From positions 110,647-144,668 of the forward strand of contig NZ_JAHRHK010000008.1 of assembly GCF_021246465.1 (NCBI RefSeq): a stretch of DNA of 34,022 nucleotides, read 5' to 3'. The position numbers and the translations under genes were made by a program. This document shows positions 1-6,289 of this stretch, in pieces. Under the pieces are notes generated by a model. The model had not been told where the DNA came from. It did no database searches and worked only from the letters and a program-made list of their open reading frames with translations. Position 1 is the first letter of the stretch; each line of letters starts with the position of its first letter. This stretch comes from Nocardioides sp. R-C-SC26. Lineage in GTDB: Bacteria; Actinomycetota; Actinomycetes; Propionibacteriales; Nocardioidaceae.

Positions 1-345
1 GGGCCCGGGGCGGGCCCGCCCCCCGCCGGCCCCTACGCCGGCGGATGGCGCATCATGCGGACGCTCGGACGTCGCATCATCCACCTCGACCCGGCACGCG
101 GCTTCGCCGCCGAGACGGTGGCGGCCGGCGTGCTCTACACCACCGCGTTCGCCTTCCACGCTCCGATCTCGACCACGCACACCATCACCTCGGCCGTGAT
201 GGGCGCCGGCGCGACCAAGCGGTTCTCCGCGGTGCGCTGGGGCGTCGCTCGGTCGATCGTCACCGCCTGGGTGCTGACGTTCCCGGCCGCGGGCATCGTG
301 GCCTGGCTCAGCTACGAGCTGCTGCACGTCGTCATCCCCGTCTGA
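1..345 (+). CDS. PiT-family inorganic phosphate transporter, C-terminal part (5' truncated by window edge)
   Basis: This is the last 114 codons of a low-affinity phosphate permease that imports phosphate or metal-phosphate across the cytoplasmic membrane. Frame 1 is open from base 1 and ends at TGA 343-345. From about residue 14 it reads AGGWRIMRTLGRRIIHLDP, then GFAAETVAAGVLY and the HAPISTTHTITSAVMGAGAT block, which is the conserved C-terminal half-repeat of PiT permeases (ST.T...SA.MGAG). A final hydrophobic helix follows (SIVTAWVLTFPAAGIVAWL). The ATG at base 55 lies inside the conserved domain and is not the true start. The first 11 codons are made only of G and C and encode Gly/Pro/Ala, which is odd where PiT proteins normally have a hydrophobic helix (see findings). 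The gene converges on the siderophore-interacting gene. Confidence 0.88.
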   Translation, partial: GPGAGPPPAGPYAGGWRIMRTLGRRIIHLDPARGFAAETVAAGVLYTTAFAFHAPISTTHTITSAVMGAGATKRFSAVRWGVARSIVTAWVLTFPAAGIVAWLSYELLHVVIPV

Positions 346-380
346 ACGGTCTCGGCCGGCCGAGCCACCGGAGCCACGCT

Positions 381-422
381 GGTGGTTGAGGAGGCCCGAC
401 GGACGAGGGCCGTCACGAGTCC
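381..422 (+). repeat. Dispersed palindromic repeat, copy 1 (left half of an inverted pair)
   Basis: The element begins with GGTGGTTGAGGAGG and ends with GTCACGAGTCC. It has the same layout as the copy between nuoE and nuoF at 28798-28847 (GGTGGTTGAGGAGG ... GTCACGGAACC). It lies in the 183-bp gap between the convergent PiT and siderophore-interacting genes and faces copy 2. Its 14-bp start can pair with the end of copy 2 with a single mismatch. It may act as a bidirectional terminator or be a non-autonomous mobile repeat; the sequence does not decide. Confidence 0.65.
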
Positions 423-440
423 TCCGGTCTCGACCCACCC

Positions 441-479
441 GGTCTCGTGACCGGTCGCGGAGCGACCTCCTCGACCACC
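441..479 (-). repeat. Dispersed palindromic repeat, copy 2 (right half of an inverted pair)
   Basis: The plus strand reads GGTCTCGTGACC, then a GGTCGC/GCGACC mini-hairpin, then CCTCCTCGACCACC. It matches the copy inside the TetR gene at 3840-3877 at about 36 of 39 aligned positions. Its 3' end is the reverse complement of the start of copy 1, so 381-479 forms a roughly 99-bp inverted repeat between two convergent genes. Confidence 0.7.
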
Positions 480-528
480 ACACCAGCTGAGTCGCTGACG
501 AGCGGCCTCCTCGTCCACCCGCGGCGGG

Positions 529-1326
529 TCAGGGGGTGTCGTCCTCCATCGCGCGCACGAAGTCGCGCTTGACCTGACGCCATGCCTCGTCGGTCATGGT
601 GCGACGCCAGTACGGCGAGCAGGACATGTCGGCGCGGGTGAGGCCCCGGTCGGTCAGCAGATGCTTGCGCACCCCGCGGATCTCGTCGGCCTCGCCGTGC
701 ACGAAGGCGTGCACCGGCCCGGGCGACCACGGCAGTGCGCGGATCGACGCCGCCAGCTGGTCGACGTCGGGCGACGCGTCGCGGTGCAACCAGAGCAGGT
801 CGACCTCGGCGGGCGAGACGAGCTCGATCTCGTGCTCGGGTCCGTCGCACACGACCCGGACGACGGCGCGTGCAGTCGGGGCGAGTACCTCCAGCGAGGC
901 TGCGATCGCCGGGAGCGCGGACTCATCGCCGGCCATCAGGTGCCAGGCGGCATCCGCGGCCGGGCGGTACCCGCCGCTGGGCCCGGAGAAGACGAGGACA
1001 TCGCCTGGCCGCGCCGACGCGGCCCACGGCCCGGCAGCGCCGTCGTCACCGTGGGTCACGACGTCGACGGTGAGCAGCCCTGCGGCCTCGTCCCACGCCC
1101 GCACCGTGTAGCGGCGACGGGCCGGCCAGAACTCGGCCGGCAGCGTCGCGCGGACCTCGTCGACGTCGAACACCGGGCCGTAGGGCGCCTCCGCCGGCGG
1201 GATCGCGACGTTGATGTAGGAGTCGGTGTCACCGTTGACCGCGAATCCTCTGAGACCCGTGCCTCCGAGCACGATCCGCACCATGCGCGGGGCGATCCAC
1301 GCGACGTCCTCGACCTCACCGTGCAT
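529..1326 (-). CDS. Siderophore-interacting FAD-binding protein (ViuB/SIP family ferric-siderophore reductase)
   Basis: The 265-residue product is a cytoplasmic flavoprotein expected to release iron by reducing imported ferric siderophores. The N-terminal half is a ferredoxin-reductase-like FAD barrel with RRYTVR at 71-76 (the flavin-binding R-x-Y-T motif), followed by GDVLVFSGPSGGY at about 108-120. The C-terminal half carries MAGDESALPAIA at about 131-142, VHAFVHGEADE and the terminal SPYWRR...TDEAWR signature of SIP proteins. Length is typical. The ATG at 1326 is preceded by GGGGAGGAACCGG, a strong ribosome-binding site. It lies 57 bp after the TetR gene on the same strand, so the two are probably cotranscribed. 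No siderophore synthesis or uptake gene is nearby, so the substrate cannot be named. Confidence 0.9.
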   Translation of the reverse strand: MHGEVEDVAWIAPRMVRIVLGGTGLRGFAVNGDTDSYINVAIPPAEAPYGPVFDVDEVRATLPAEFWPARRRYTVRAWDEAAGLLTVDVVTHGDDGAAGPWAASARPGDVLVFSGPSGGYRPAADAAWHLMAGDESALPAIAASLEVLAPTARAVVRVVCDGPEHEIELVSPAEVDLLWLHRDASPDVDQLAASIRALPWSPGPVHAFVHGEADEIRGVRKHLLTDRGLTRADMSCSPYWRRTMTDEAWRQVKRDFVRAMEDDTP

Positions 1327-1383
1327 TCCGGTTCCTCCCCTGGGACGCGAGTCCGGCGGCCTCGAGCGGGCCGCCGTCCACGA

Positions 1384-1950
1384 TCAGAGTAGGCGCTCGA
1401 CGATGGCGCGCAGCGCGGCCCGCAGCTCGCCCGCGTCCAGCCCGCTCAGCCGCGGATCGCCGACGGCGCGCGAGACGCCGTGCAGGACCAGCGCCGCCTC
1501 GAGCAACTGCGTCGATGTCGGCTCGGGCCCCGCGAGCGCGTCGTCGATGCGGGCGCGCAACCCGCACCACTCCGGATGGGTCTCGGCCACCCGGACCAGG
1601 TCGGGGTCACCGATCAACGCCGAGATCACTCGGCGTTGGGCCACGGCCACATCGACGATCCCGCGCGCGGCAGCACGCCGGCGCGGCAGCCCGGCTTCGT
1701 GCTGCTCGACGCTCTCGATCAGCCCCTGCCAGGCCTCCAGGAGCGGCTCGAGCAGGGTCAGCGCGATCTCGTCCTTGGCGTGGAACTGGTGGTAGACCGC
1801 CGCCTTGGTGACGCCGACCCGGTCGGCGATCAGCTGCAGGGACGTCGAGGCGAAGCCACGCTCGCCGATCAACTCCATCGCGGCGTTCAGGACGCGCTCG
1901 CGACCCTCGCCGCGACGTCCGCGGACACCGGAGGGCCGCCCGACCTTCAT
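1384..1950 (-). CDS. TetR/AcrR-family transcriptional regulator
   Basis: The 188-residue one-component regulator has an N-terminal helix-turn-helix at about residues 18-62 (RERVLNAAMELIGERGF, then STSLQLIADRVGVTKAAVYHQFHAKDEI), the classic TetR DNA-binding signature. The rest is an all-alpha ligand-binding and dimerisation domain that does not reveal the ligand. The frame is open further upstream, but the ATG at 1950 is preferred because GAAGGGAG lies just before it and the protein then begins with the short basic arm usual for the family. It precedes the siderophore-interacting gene by 57 bp, so autoregulation of a two-gene iron-related unit is plausible but inferred. No clear operator was found in the 139-bp upstream gap. 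Confidence 0.88.
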   Translation of the reverse strand: MKVGRPSGVRGRRGEGRERVLNAAMELIGERGFASTSLQLIADRVGVTKAAVYHQFHAKDEIALTLLEPLLEAWQGLIESVEQHEAGLPRRRAAARGIVDVAVAQRRVISALIGDPDLVRVAETHPEWCGLRARIDDALAGPEPTSTQLLEAALVLHGVSRAVGDPRLSGLDAGELRAALRAIVERLL

Positions 1951-2089
1951 GCCGGCTCCCTTCGCTCGATCGCGGCGCCAACCGCGCACTGATTGCTCGG
2001 GGCGTCGCGAGTCTGACACCGAATGTCGTCCTGCGGGAGCACGCGCCCCGGACTCGGTCCCGAGATGTTCTCCCGGACCCGTCAACCCA

Positions 2090-3322
2090 TCACGGAGTCA
2101 GCTTCAGATGCGCCACGTCCCGGCTCCCGACGCCGAAGTAGCGCCGCATGATCCGCGCGCGGATGCGGTCGCCCCAGTCGTCGAGGCCGCGGCGACCCCA
2201 CGGCGTCCGGTAGCGCCAGGTGTTGGCGAGGCCCACCGCGAGGTGCGCCCAGGGTGGCCTGCGTGGGAGCCCGAGCTCGCGCATGCTGTGCGGTCCGAGG
2301 AAGACCGTGAGCATGGAGAGCAGGCGCTCGCGCTGATAGCGACCCCGCAGCCGGCCGAGGTTCTCGTAGTGCAGGCGTCGTTGGGCGTCGACGATCGCCT
2401 GGGCGAGCTGCGGGCCGGCGTCGGAGAGGTCGGCCTGAGCCAGCAGGAGGTGGTAGTTCAGCCGGTGCCGCTCGCGTTCGGAGTCGACCAGGAACTCCTC
2501 CTCGACGCCCATCAGCCAACCGACGTACTTCCACAGGTGCATCACGGCACGGGAGTCGTCGCGACTCACCGGCACGCCGAGCGCCCGCGCGCCGATGAGC
2601 AGGACGCCGTCGAAGAGGCCGAGCGTGGCCGCCTGGTCGGCGTTGTTGATCGGCAGACCCCAGCGGGCGACGTCCCACTGCGGCGTAAAGCTCTCGTTCA
2701 CCAGGGCATGCATGGCACGCACGTGCACGGTCAGTCGCCACGCCTCGCCGCCGCGCTCCAGACCGCCGGGCACCGACAGCGTGGTGGCCCAGTACTGGGT
2801 CTCGGCGAGGCGGCGCACCGTCATGTCCCCGGTGAGGCCTCCCGTGGCGACGAGCAGGTCGGTCGGCCCGCCGAAACGGTAGCCGCCGATGAGGGAGAGC
2901 TGCTGCAGCACGTCGCCCGCGTTCTGCCCGAACCGGTGGTAGACCCGCTGACCGCGTGCAAGCAGATCCGGGTCCACCCAGGACGGCGTCGCCTCGACGA
3001 CGTCGAAGAACTCCCGCAGCGCGGGCGGTGAGTCCGCGGTCACGCCGTCGCGCAGGGCGGAGCGGAACTGGTCCATCGTGACGCGCCCCGGCTCTCCCGC
3101 TCGCGAACGCATCGCATGTGCGAGGCGCGCTCCGGGCTGGTCGCAGGTGGTGAAGGCGAGACCGATGCGGTGCATCAGCTCCTCGTCGACCTCGCTGACG
3201 CGTGCGACGGCGCGGAGCGGACGCCCGAGACGTCGTCCGCGCGCCTCGGCCTCGCGGTGCCGGCTCGGATAGGGGGCCGACGCGACATCGGTGCTGGCCG
3301 TCGGCTGCGGGGCGGCGTTCAT
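2090..3322 (-). CDS. DUF2236 / MpaB-family (latex-clearing-protein-like) oxygenase
   Basis: The 410-residue protein belongs to the DUF2236 superfamily, which includes the haem-b rubber oxygenase Lcp and the fungal MpaB oxygenase. Visible hallmarks are the block around GGPTDLLVATGGLTGDMTVRR (about 151-171), VHVRAMHALV (199-208; His205 is the likely axial haem ligand by analogy with Lcp), INNADQAATLGLFDGVLLIGARALGV, and HLWKYVGWLMGVEEEFL (262-278). There is no signal peptide, so it should be cytoplasmic, unlike secreted Lcp enzymes; degradation of extracellular rubber is therefore unlikely. The ATG at 3322 was chosen because the frame upstream of it runs into the divergent TetR gene. It shares a 43-bp promoter gap with that regulator, which probably controls it. 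The substrate is unknown. Confidence 0.85.
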   Translation of the reverse strand: MNAAPQPTASTDVASAPYPSRHREAEARGRRLGRPLRAVARVSEVDEELMHRIGLAFTTCDQPGARLAHAMRSRAGEPGRVTMDQFRSALRDGVTADSPPALREFFDVVEATPSWVDPDLLARGQRVYHRFGQNAGDVLQQLSLIGGYRFGGPTDLLVATGGLTGDMTVRRLAETQYWATTLSVPGGLERGGEAWRLTVHVRAMHALVNESFTPQWDVARWGLPINNADQAATLGLFDGVLLIGARALGVPVSRDDSRAVMHLWKYVGWLMGVEEEFLVDSERERHRLNYHLLLAQADLSDAGPQLAQAIVDAQRRLHYENLGRLRGRYQRERLLSMLTVFLGPHSMRELGLPRRPPWAHLAVGLANTWRYRTPWGRRGLDDWGDRIRARIMRRYFGVGSRDVAHLKLTP

Positions 3323-3336
3323 GGGGCAAGCCTGAC

Positions 3337-3370
3337 GCGAGTCATCACTCGCATACAATTCGCGTATGCG
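3337..3370. promoter_or_regulatory. Divergent promoter with two inverted repeats, candidate TetR operator
   Basis: The 43-bp gap between the oxygenase and the tetR gene holds GCGAGT-CATC-ACTCGC (3337-3352) and, overlapping it, CGCATAC-N7-GTATGCG (3350-3370), both perfect in their arms. The second covers the ATG of tetR at 3366. TACAAT at 3354-3359 lies six bases before that ATG, so it could be a -10 box for a leaderless tetR transcript. A regulator bound here would block both genes. Promoter and operator roles are inferred. Confidence 0.55.
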
Positions 3371-4055
3371 GAGGACCCCTCGCCAGGCCAGGTCGCGCGC
3401 CATGGTCGATCGGATCGTGGAGGCGGGCCGAGCGGTGCTGGTGCGCGACGGGTACGACGGCTTCTCCACGAACAGGATCGCCGCCCAGGCCGGCATCAGC
3501 CCCGGCTCGCTGTATCAGTACTTCCCCGACAAGGCCGCGATCCTGGCCGTCGTCATCGAGCGATGGTCCTCGGAGGTCAGCGACCGGGTCAGCGCCGCAC
3601 TCGCCGATCGGGTCGGCGAACGCGACCCCGCCATGCTGCGCCGGGTGCTCGACGCCCTGCTCACCGCGCTCGAGGACGACGCCGCCCTGCTGCGGGTGGT
3701 GATGCAGGAACTGCCGTCGGCACGGAGCCACCCCGGACGGCTCGCACTCGAACGCCGGGTGCAGGAGATGACGGCGGCCTTCCTCGCGGGGTCGGCTCTG
3801 GCCCACCCGGCTCGGGCGCAGGGGACCCCGGCCTCACTGGGTCTCGAGACGGTCGCAGAGCGACCTCCTCGACCACCGGCGACGCCGGGCGCCCCGGGCC
3901 CGGTCGCCGTCAGCTGGGTGCTGGTGCTGGCCGTCGAGCAGCTCGCGGTGCGGTGGGTGCTCGACGACGACCCGCCACTGACCCGCGAGCAGATCGTGAT
4001 CGAGATGGAGCGGCTCTGCTCGGCCTACTTCCTGGCCAGCCTCGGCACGCGTTGA
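3366..4055 (+). CDS. TetR/AcrR-family transcriptional regulator carrying an in-frame palindromic repeat
   Basis: The 229-residue regulator opens with a basic arm (MRRTPRQARSRAMVDRIVEAG) and a TetR helix-turn-helix at about 33-62 (FSTNRIAAQAGISPGSLYQYFPDKAAIL). A helical effector domain follows, with VVMQELPSAR and, near the C-terminus, VSWVLVLAVEQLAVRWVL. It diverges from the DUF2236 oxygenase across a 43-bp gap, so that gene is the obvious target. Residues 159-171 (GLETVAERPPRPP) are encoded by a copy of the window's dispersed repeat and sit in a Pro/Gly/Ala-rich insertion of about 25-30 residues between two helices. The frame is intact, so the protein may still fold with a longer loop. The start codon lies inside the putative operator and has no Shine-Dalgarno sequence, consistent with leaderless translation. 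Confidence 0.88.
   Translation: MRRTPRQARSRAMVDRIVEAGRAVLVRDGYDGFSTNRIAAQAGISPGSLYQYFPDKAAILAVVIERWSSEVSDRVSAALADRVGERDPAMLRRVLDALLTALEDDAALLRVVMQELPSARSHPGRLALERRVQEMTAAFLAGSALAHPARAQGTPASLGLETVAERPPRPPATPGAPGPVAVSWVLVLAVEQLAVRWVLDDDPPLTREQIVIEMERLCSAYFLASLGTR
3840..3878 (-). repeat. Dispersed palindromic repeat, copy 3, inside a coding sequence
   Basis: The plus strand reads GGTCTCGAGAC, then GGTCGC-AGA-GCGACC, then TCCTCGACCACC. It matches copy 2 at 441-479 except for two substitutions and one missing base. It lies wholly within the plus-strand tetR gene, adds 13 codons in frame and introduces no stop. Confidence 0.75.
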
Positions 4056-4093
4056 CCGCGACCGACCTTCGACGACGTGTTCGCGCATGCGAC

Positions 4094-4127
4094 AGCGCCG
4101 CCCACCCGGGTCGGGGTGGACGGCGCT
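4094..4127. terminator. Bidirectional hairpin terminator between convergent genes
   Basis: AGCGCCGCCCACCC (4094-4107) pairs with GGGTGGACGGCGCT (4114-4127) with one mismatch and a loop of about six bases. It sits between the tetR stop at 4055 and the stop of the minus-strand secreted-protein gene at 4159. There is no long T-run on either side, which is common in high-GC actinobacteria. Confidence 0.6.
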
Positions 4128-4158
4128 GCGCCGTGGAACGAGGGCCCTGGCTGCTCGA

Positions 4159-4905
4159 TCAGGGAGCCGGCGTGTAGTCGCTGGAGTCTCCGGCGATCAC
4201 GACGTAGAACCGCTTGCGGGCGGTGTTGGTGGTCACCGTGCCGTCGCTGTTGCGCGGGCTGACCACGAAGCTCTGCGCGTTCTGGGCGTCGGCCGGGGCG
4301 CAGTTGGTCGGGATGCCCGCGCCGCCGGTGAAGTTGCACCGGCTGACCGAGATCTCGCCGGAGAACTCCGGGTTGGCGTCCGCTGCCGCTGCGCGACCGT
4401 TGGTCACACCGTCCCCGTTCTGGTCGACGGTGTTCTGCAACGCGACGACGGCGAAGATCGCGTTGTTGGAGAGATCCTCGCCGGCGTTGATGTAGACGTT
4501 GCCGGCAGCGCGCAGCGAGTTGTCGGGAGCAGGCGCGACCGCCGTGTTCGGCAGGGTCGGGTAGGCCGCGACCATCGTGAACCCGCCCGACTGTGCCGAG
4601 ATCGTGCCGTCGGCCTCGACGAGCGCCCAGCGGCCGACGCCTGCAGGGCCGGCCGGACCCTCGGGACCGGCAGGACCCTGGGGACCCTCGGGGCCCTCGA
4701 CCGGGTCGGACTTGAACAGGCGCGCGTTGAGGTCGCGCGGCTTGATCGAGCCATCCTTGATCTTGTTCGAGGTGACCGCGTTGTTGGCGATGTCCTTGGT
4801 CTGGATCTGGGTCGCCGCGTAGGAGGTGCCTCCGAGCGCGACCACGAGGGCCGCGACCGAGACGGTCATCGGAGCGGAGGGACGCTTGAGGGGGAGCTTC
4901 GGCAT
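4159..4905 (-). CDS. Secreted hypothetical protein with a short collagen-like Gly-X-Y stretch
   Basis: The 248-residue product begins with a basic region and a hydrophobic segment (MTVSVAALVVALGG) ending in TSYAATQ, a likely signal peptide cut near residue 31. Next come TKDIANNAVTSNKIKDGSI and KPRDLN, a repeat-like segment common in secreted actinobacterial proteins, then seven Gly-X-Y triplets at about 71-91 (GPEGPQGPAGPEGPAGPAG). The C-terminal domain of about 150 residues is rich in Asn, Ala and Thr and holds two cysteines (SRC...TNC) that could form a disulfide. I do not recognise a function for it. The start at 4905 gives an intact signal peptide and has AAAGGT upstream. The 177-bp upstream region up to the tRNA terminator contains two TACCCC hexamers 22 bp apart (4959-4964 and 4981-4986) and a CCGCATTCATGCGG palindrome (5023-5036). 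Confidence 0.75.
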   Translation of the reverse strand: MPKLPLKRPSAPMTVSVAALVVALGGTSYAATQIQTKDIANNAVTSNKIKDGSIKPRDLNARLFKSDPVEGPEGPQGPAGPEGPAGPAGVGRWALVEADGTISAQSGGFTMVAAYPTLPNTAVAPAPDNSLRAAGNVYINAGEDLSNNAIFAVVALQNTVDQNGDGVTNGRAAAADANPEFSGEISVSRCNFTGGAGIPTNCAPADAQNAQSFVVSPRNSDGTVTTNTARKRFYVVIAGDSSDYTPAP

Positions 4906-5082
4906 CAGGTGGGACCTTTCCGAGGGGCGCCGCGCGCGGGCGACGTCGAGAGCGGCGCTACCCCTGCCGGACAGCGCCCGTACCCCTCCTTCGGAGACGC
5001 AGGTCACACGGATTGGTCGAAACCGCATTCATGCGGCGAGTCGATCGATCCCGCGCTCCACGACGCCCTCCGGGGAAAAGCA

Positions 5083-5120
5083 CGAAGCCGCGGGGGCCGG
5101 ATCGCGGCTCCGCGGCTTCG
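5083..5120 (-). terminator. Rho-independent terminator of tRNA-Tyr
   Basis: CGAAGCCGCGG (5083-5093) pairs perfectly with CCGCGGCTTCG (5110-5120). On the minus strand the stem begins two bases after the tRNA discriminator base and is followed by GTGCTTTT, a short U-tract in RNA. Orientation and position fit termination of the tRNA transcript. Confidence 0.85.
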
Positions 5121-5121
5121 G

Positions 5122-5203
5122 TGGCAGGTGCTGGATTCGAACCAGCGTAGGCTGTGCCGGCTGATTTACAGTCAGCTCCCTTTGGCCGCTCGGGCAACCT
5201 GCC
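5122..5203 (-). tRNA. tRNA-Tyr (anticodon GTA)
   Basis: The minus strand folds into a class II tRNA. The acceptor arms GGCAGGT and ACCTGCC pair over 7 bp. The D-arm is CCCGAGCGGCCAAAGGGAGC-like, and the anticodon arm is GCTGA-CTGTAAA-TCAGC with GTA at 5169-5167. A long variable arm follows (CGGCACAGCCTACG region), as expected for bacterial tyrosine tRNAs. The T-arm reads GCTGG-TTCGAAT-CCAGC. The discriminator is A. CCA is not encoded, so it must be added after transcription. Confidence 0.96.
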
Positions 5204-5324
5204 GGGGTGTCGACCCGTGGGCGCTCGCCGGGGCTGGGTGAGCCTGGCTTGGCCGGTGGGCAACGACGCGAAACAATACCGCAGCGAACCCCCCATCCGA
5301 GAATCGTTAGGAACCCTCTGCGCC

Positions 5325-5816
5325 ATGGCCGACTCCTCGTTCGACATCGTGAGCAAGCTCGACCGCCAGGAGGTCGACAACGCCCTGGGGCAGACCGCTC
5401 GCGAGATCGCCACCCGCTTCGACTTCAAGGGCACCGGCGCCGAGATCGAGTGGAAGGGCGATGAGGCGATCGAGATCACCGCGTCGGCCGACGACCGCGC
5501 GAACGCGGTGCTCGACGTCTTCAAGCAGAAGCTGATCAAGCGCAACCAGTCGCTGAAGATCCTCGAGGCCTCCGAGCCCCGCCCCTCGGGTCAGCAGTCG
5601 AAGATCGGCATCACGTTGAAGGAGGGCATCTCCTCGGAGAACGCCAAGAAGATCTCCAAGCTGATCCGCGACGAGGGCCCCAAGGGCGTCAAGGCGCAGA
5701 TCCAGGGCGACGAGCTGCGCGTGTCCTCCAAGAGCCGCGACGACCTCCAGGCCGTACAGACGCTGGTGCGCGAGCAGGACTACGACTTCGCCGTCCAGTT
5801 CGTGAACTACCGATGA
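5325..5816 (+). CDS. yajQ: YajQ-family nucleotide (cyclic di-GMP)-binding protein
   Basis: The 163-residue protein matches the YajQ/UPF0234 family over its whole length: [23 protein letters not shown] at the start, the [14 protein letters not shown] block, [10 protein letters not shown] near residue 85, and [49 protein letters not shown] in the second half. Characterised members bind cyclic di-GMP or nucleic acid, and some bacterial members influence transcription of virulence genes. The role here is not known. The frame is open back into the tRNA region, but the family start and a TAGGAA sequence upstream favour the ATG at 5325. Its stop overlaps the start of the next gene by four bases (ATGA), so translation is probably coupled to the two SRPBCC genes. 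Confidence 0.95.
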   Translation: MADSSFDIVSKLDRQEVDNALGQTAREIATRFDFKGTGAEIEWKGDEAIEITASADDRANAVLDVFKQKLIKRNQSLKILEASEPRPSGQQSKIGITLKEGISSENAKKISKLIRDEGPKGVKAQIQGDELRVSSKSRDDLQAVQTLVREQDYDFAVQFVNYR

Positions 5817-6289
5817 GCGCCACCTCCGTCGCTGCCGATGCGACCGGCAGCATCGAGATCGCGGCGTCGCCCGACGACGTCTACCGCCTGCTGACCGACC
5901 TCGACAGGTTCGCCTCGGTGACCGAGGAGACCACGACGATGCGCTGGACCGGTGGCGCTACCGGCGCAGCTCCGGGCGCGTCGTTCTCCGGCGCGAACCG
6001 TAACGGCTGGCGGCGCTGGTCGACGGCGAGCATCGTCACCGATGCCGACGCCGGGCGGCGGTTCGCCTTCGAGGTGACCGCGCCCGCCGGTATCACGGTG
6101 GCGCGCTGGCAGTACGACCTCGAGCCGACGGCGACCGGGTGCCGCGTCACCGAGAGCACCTGGGACCGCCGTCCGGCCTGGTTCGTGAAGCCGGCCGGCA
6201 TGATCACCGGCGTCTCCGACCGCACGTCGGGCAACGCCGCCAACATCGAGGCCACGTTGACCCGGCTCAAGGCGGCGCTCGAGTCGTGA
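5813..6289 (+). CDS. SRPBCC-family (polyketide cyclase/dehydrase-like) protein
   Basis: The 158-residue protein has a START/Bet v 1-like helix-grip fold. It opens with [29 protein letters not shown], where the strand-helix pattern I-x-I-x-A-x-x-x-x-V-[YW] is the family hallmark. A Trp-rich strand ([19 protein letters not shown]) and [22 protein letters not shown] follow, ending in a long C-terminal helix ([17 protein letters not shown]). Such proteins bind small hydrophobic ligands, and many have no known enzyme activity. The start overlaps the yajQ stop and the stop overlaps the next start, placing it in the middle of a coupled trio. The ligand cannot be predicted. Confidence 0.85.
   Translation: MSATSVAADATGSIEIAASPDDVYRLLTDLDRFASVTEETTTMRWTGGATGAAPGASFSGANRNGWRRWSTASIVTDADAGRRFAFEVTAPAGITVARWQYDLEPTATGCRVTESTWDRRPAWFVKPAGMITGVSDRTSGNAANIEATLTRLKAALES

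Noticed and set aside
1951..2085. Earlier start for the TetR gene ending at 1384
   Set aside because: The additional 45 residues are unlike TetR N-termini, and the ATG at 1950 has a good ribosome-binding site.
2090..3322. Calling the DUF2236 gene a latex-clearing rubber oxygenase
   Set aside because: There is no secretion signal and only the superfamily-level motifs are visible, so a rubber-degrading role is not supported.
5083..5203. tRNA-Tyr 3' end as an integration site
   Set aside because: The region downstream of the tRNA is a normal terminator, and no repeated tRNA end or integrase gene is in the window.
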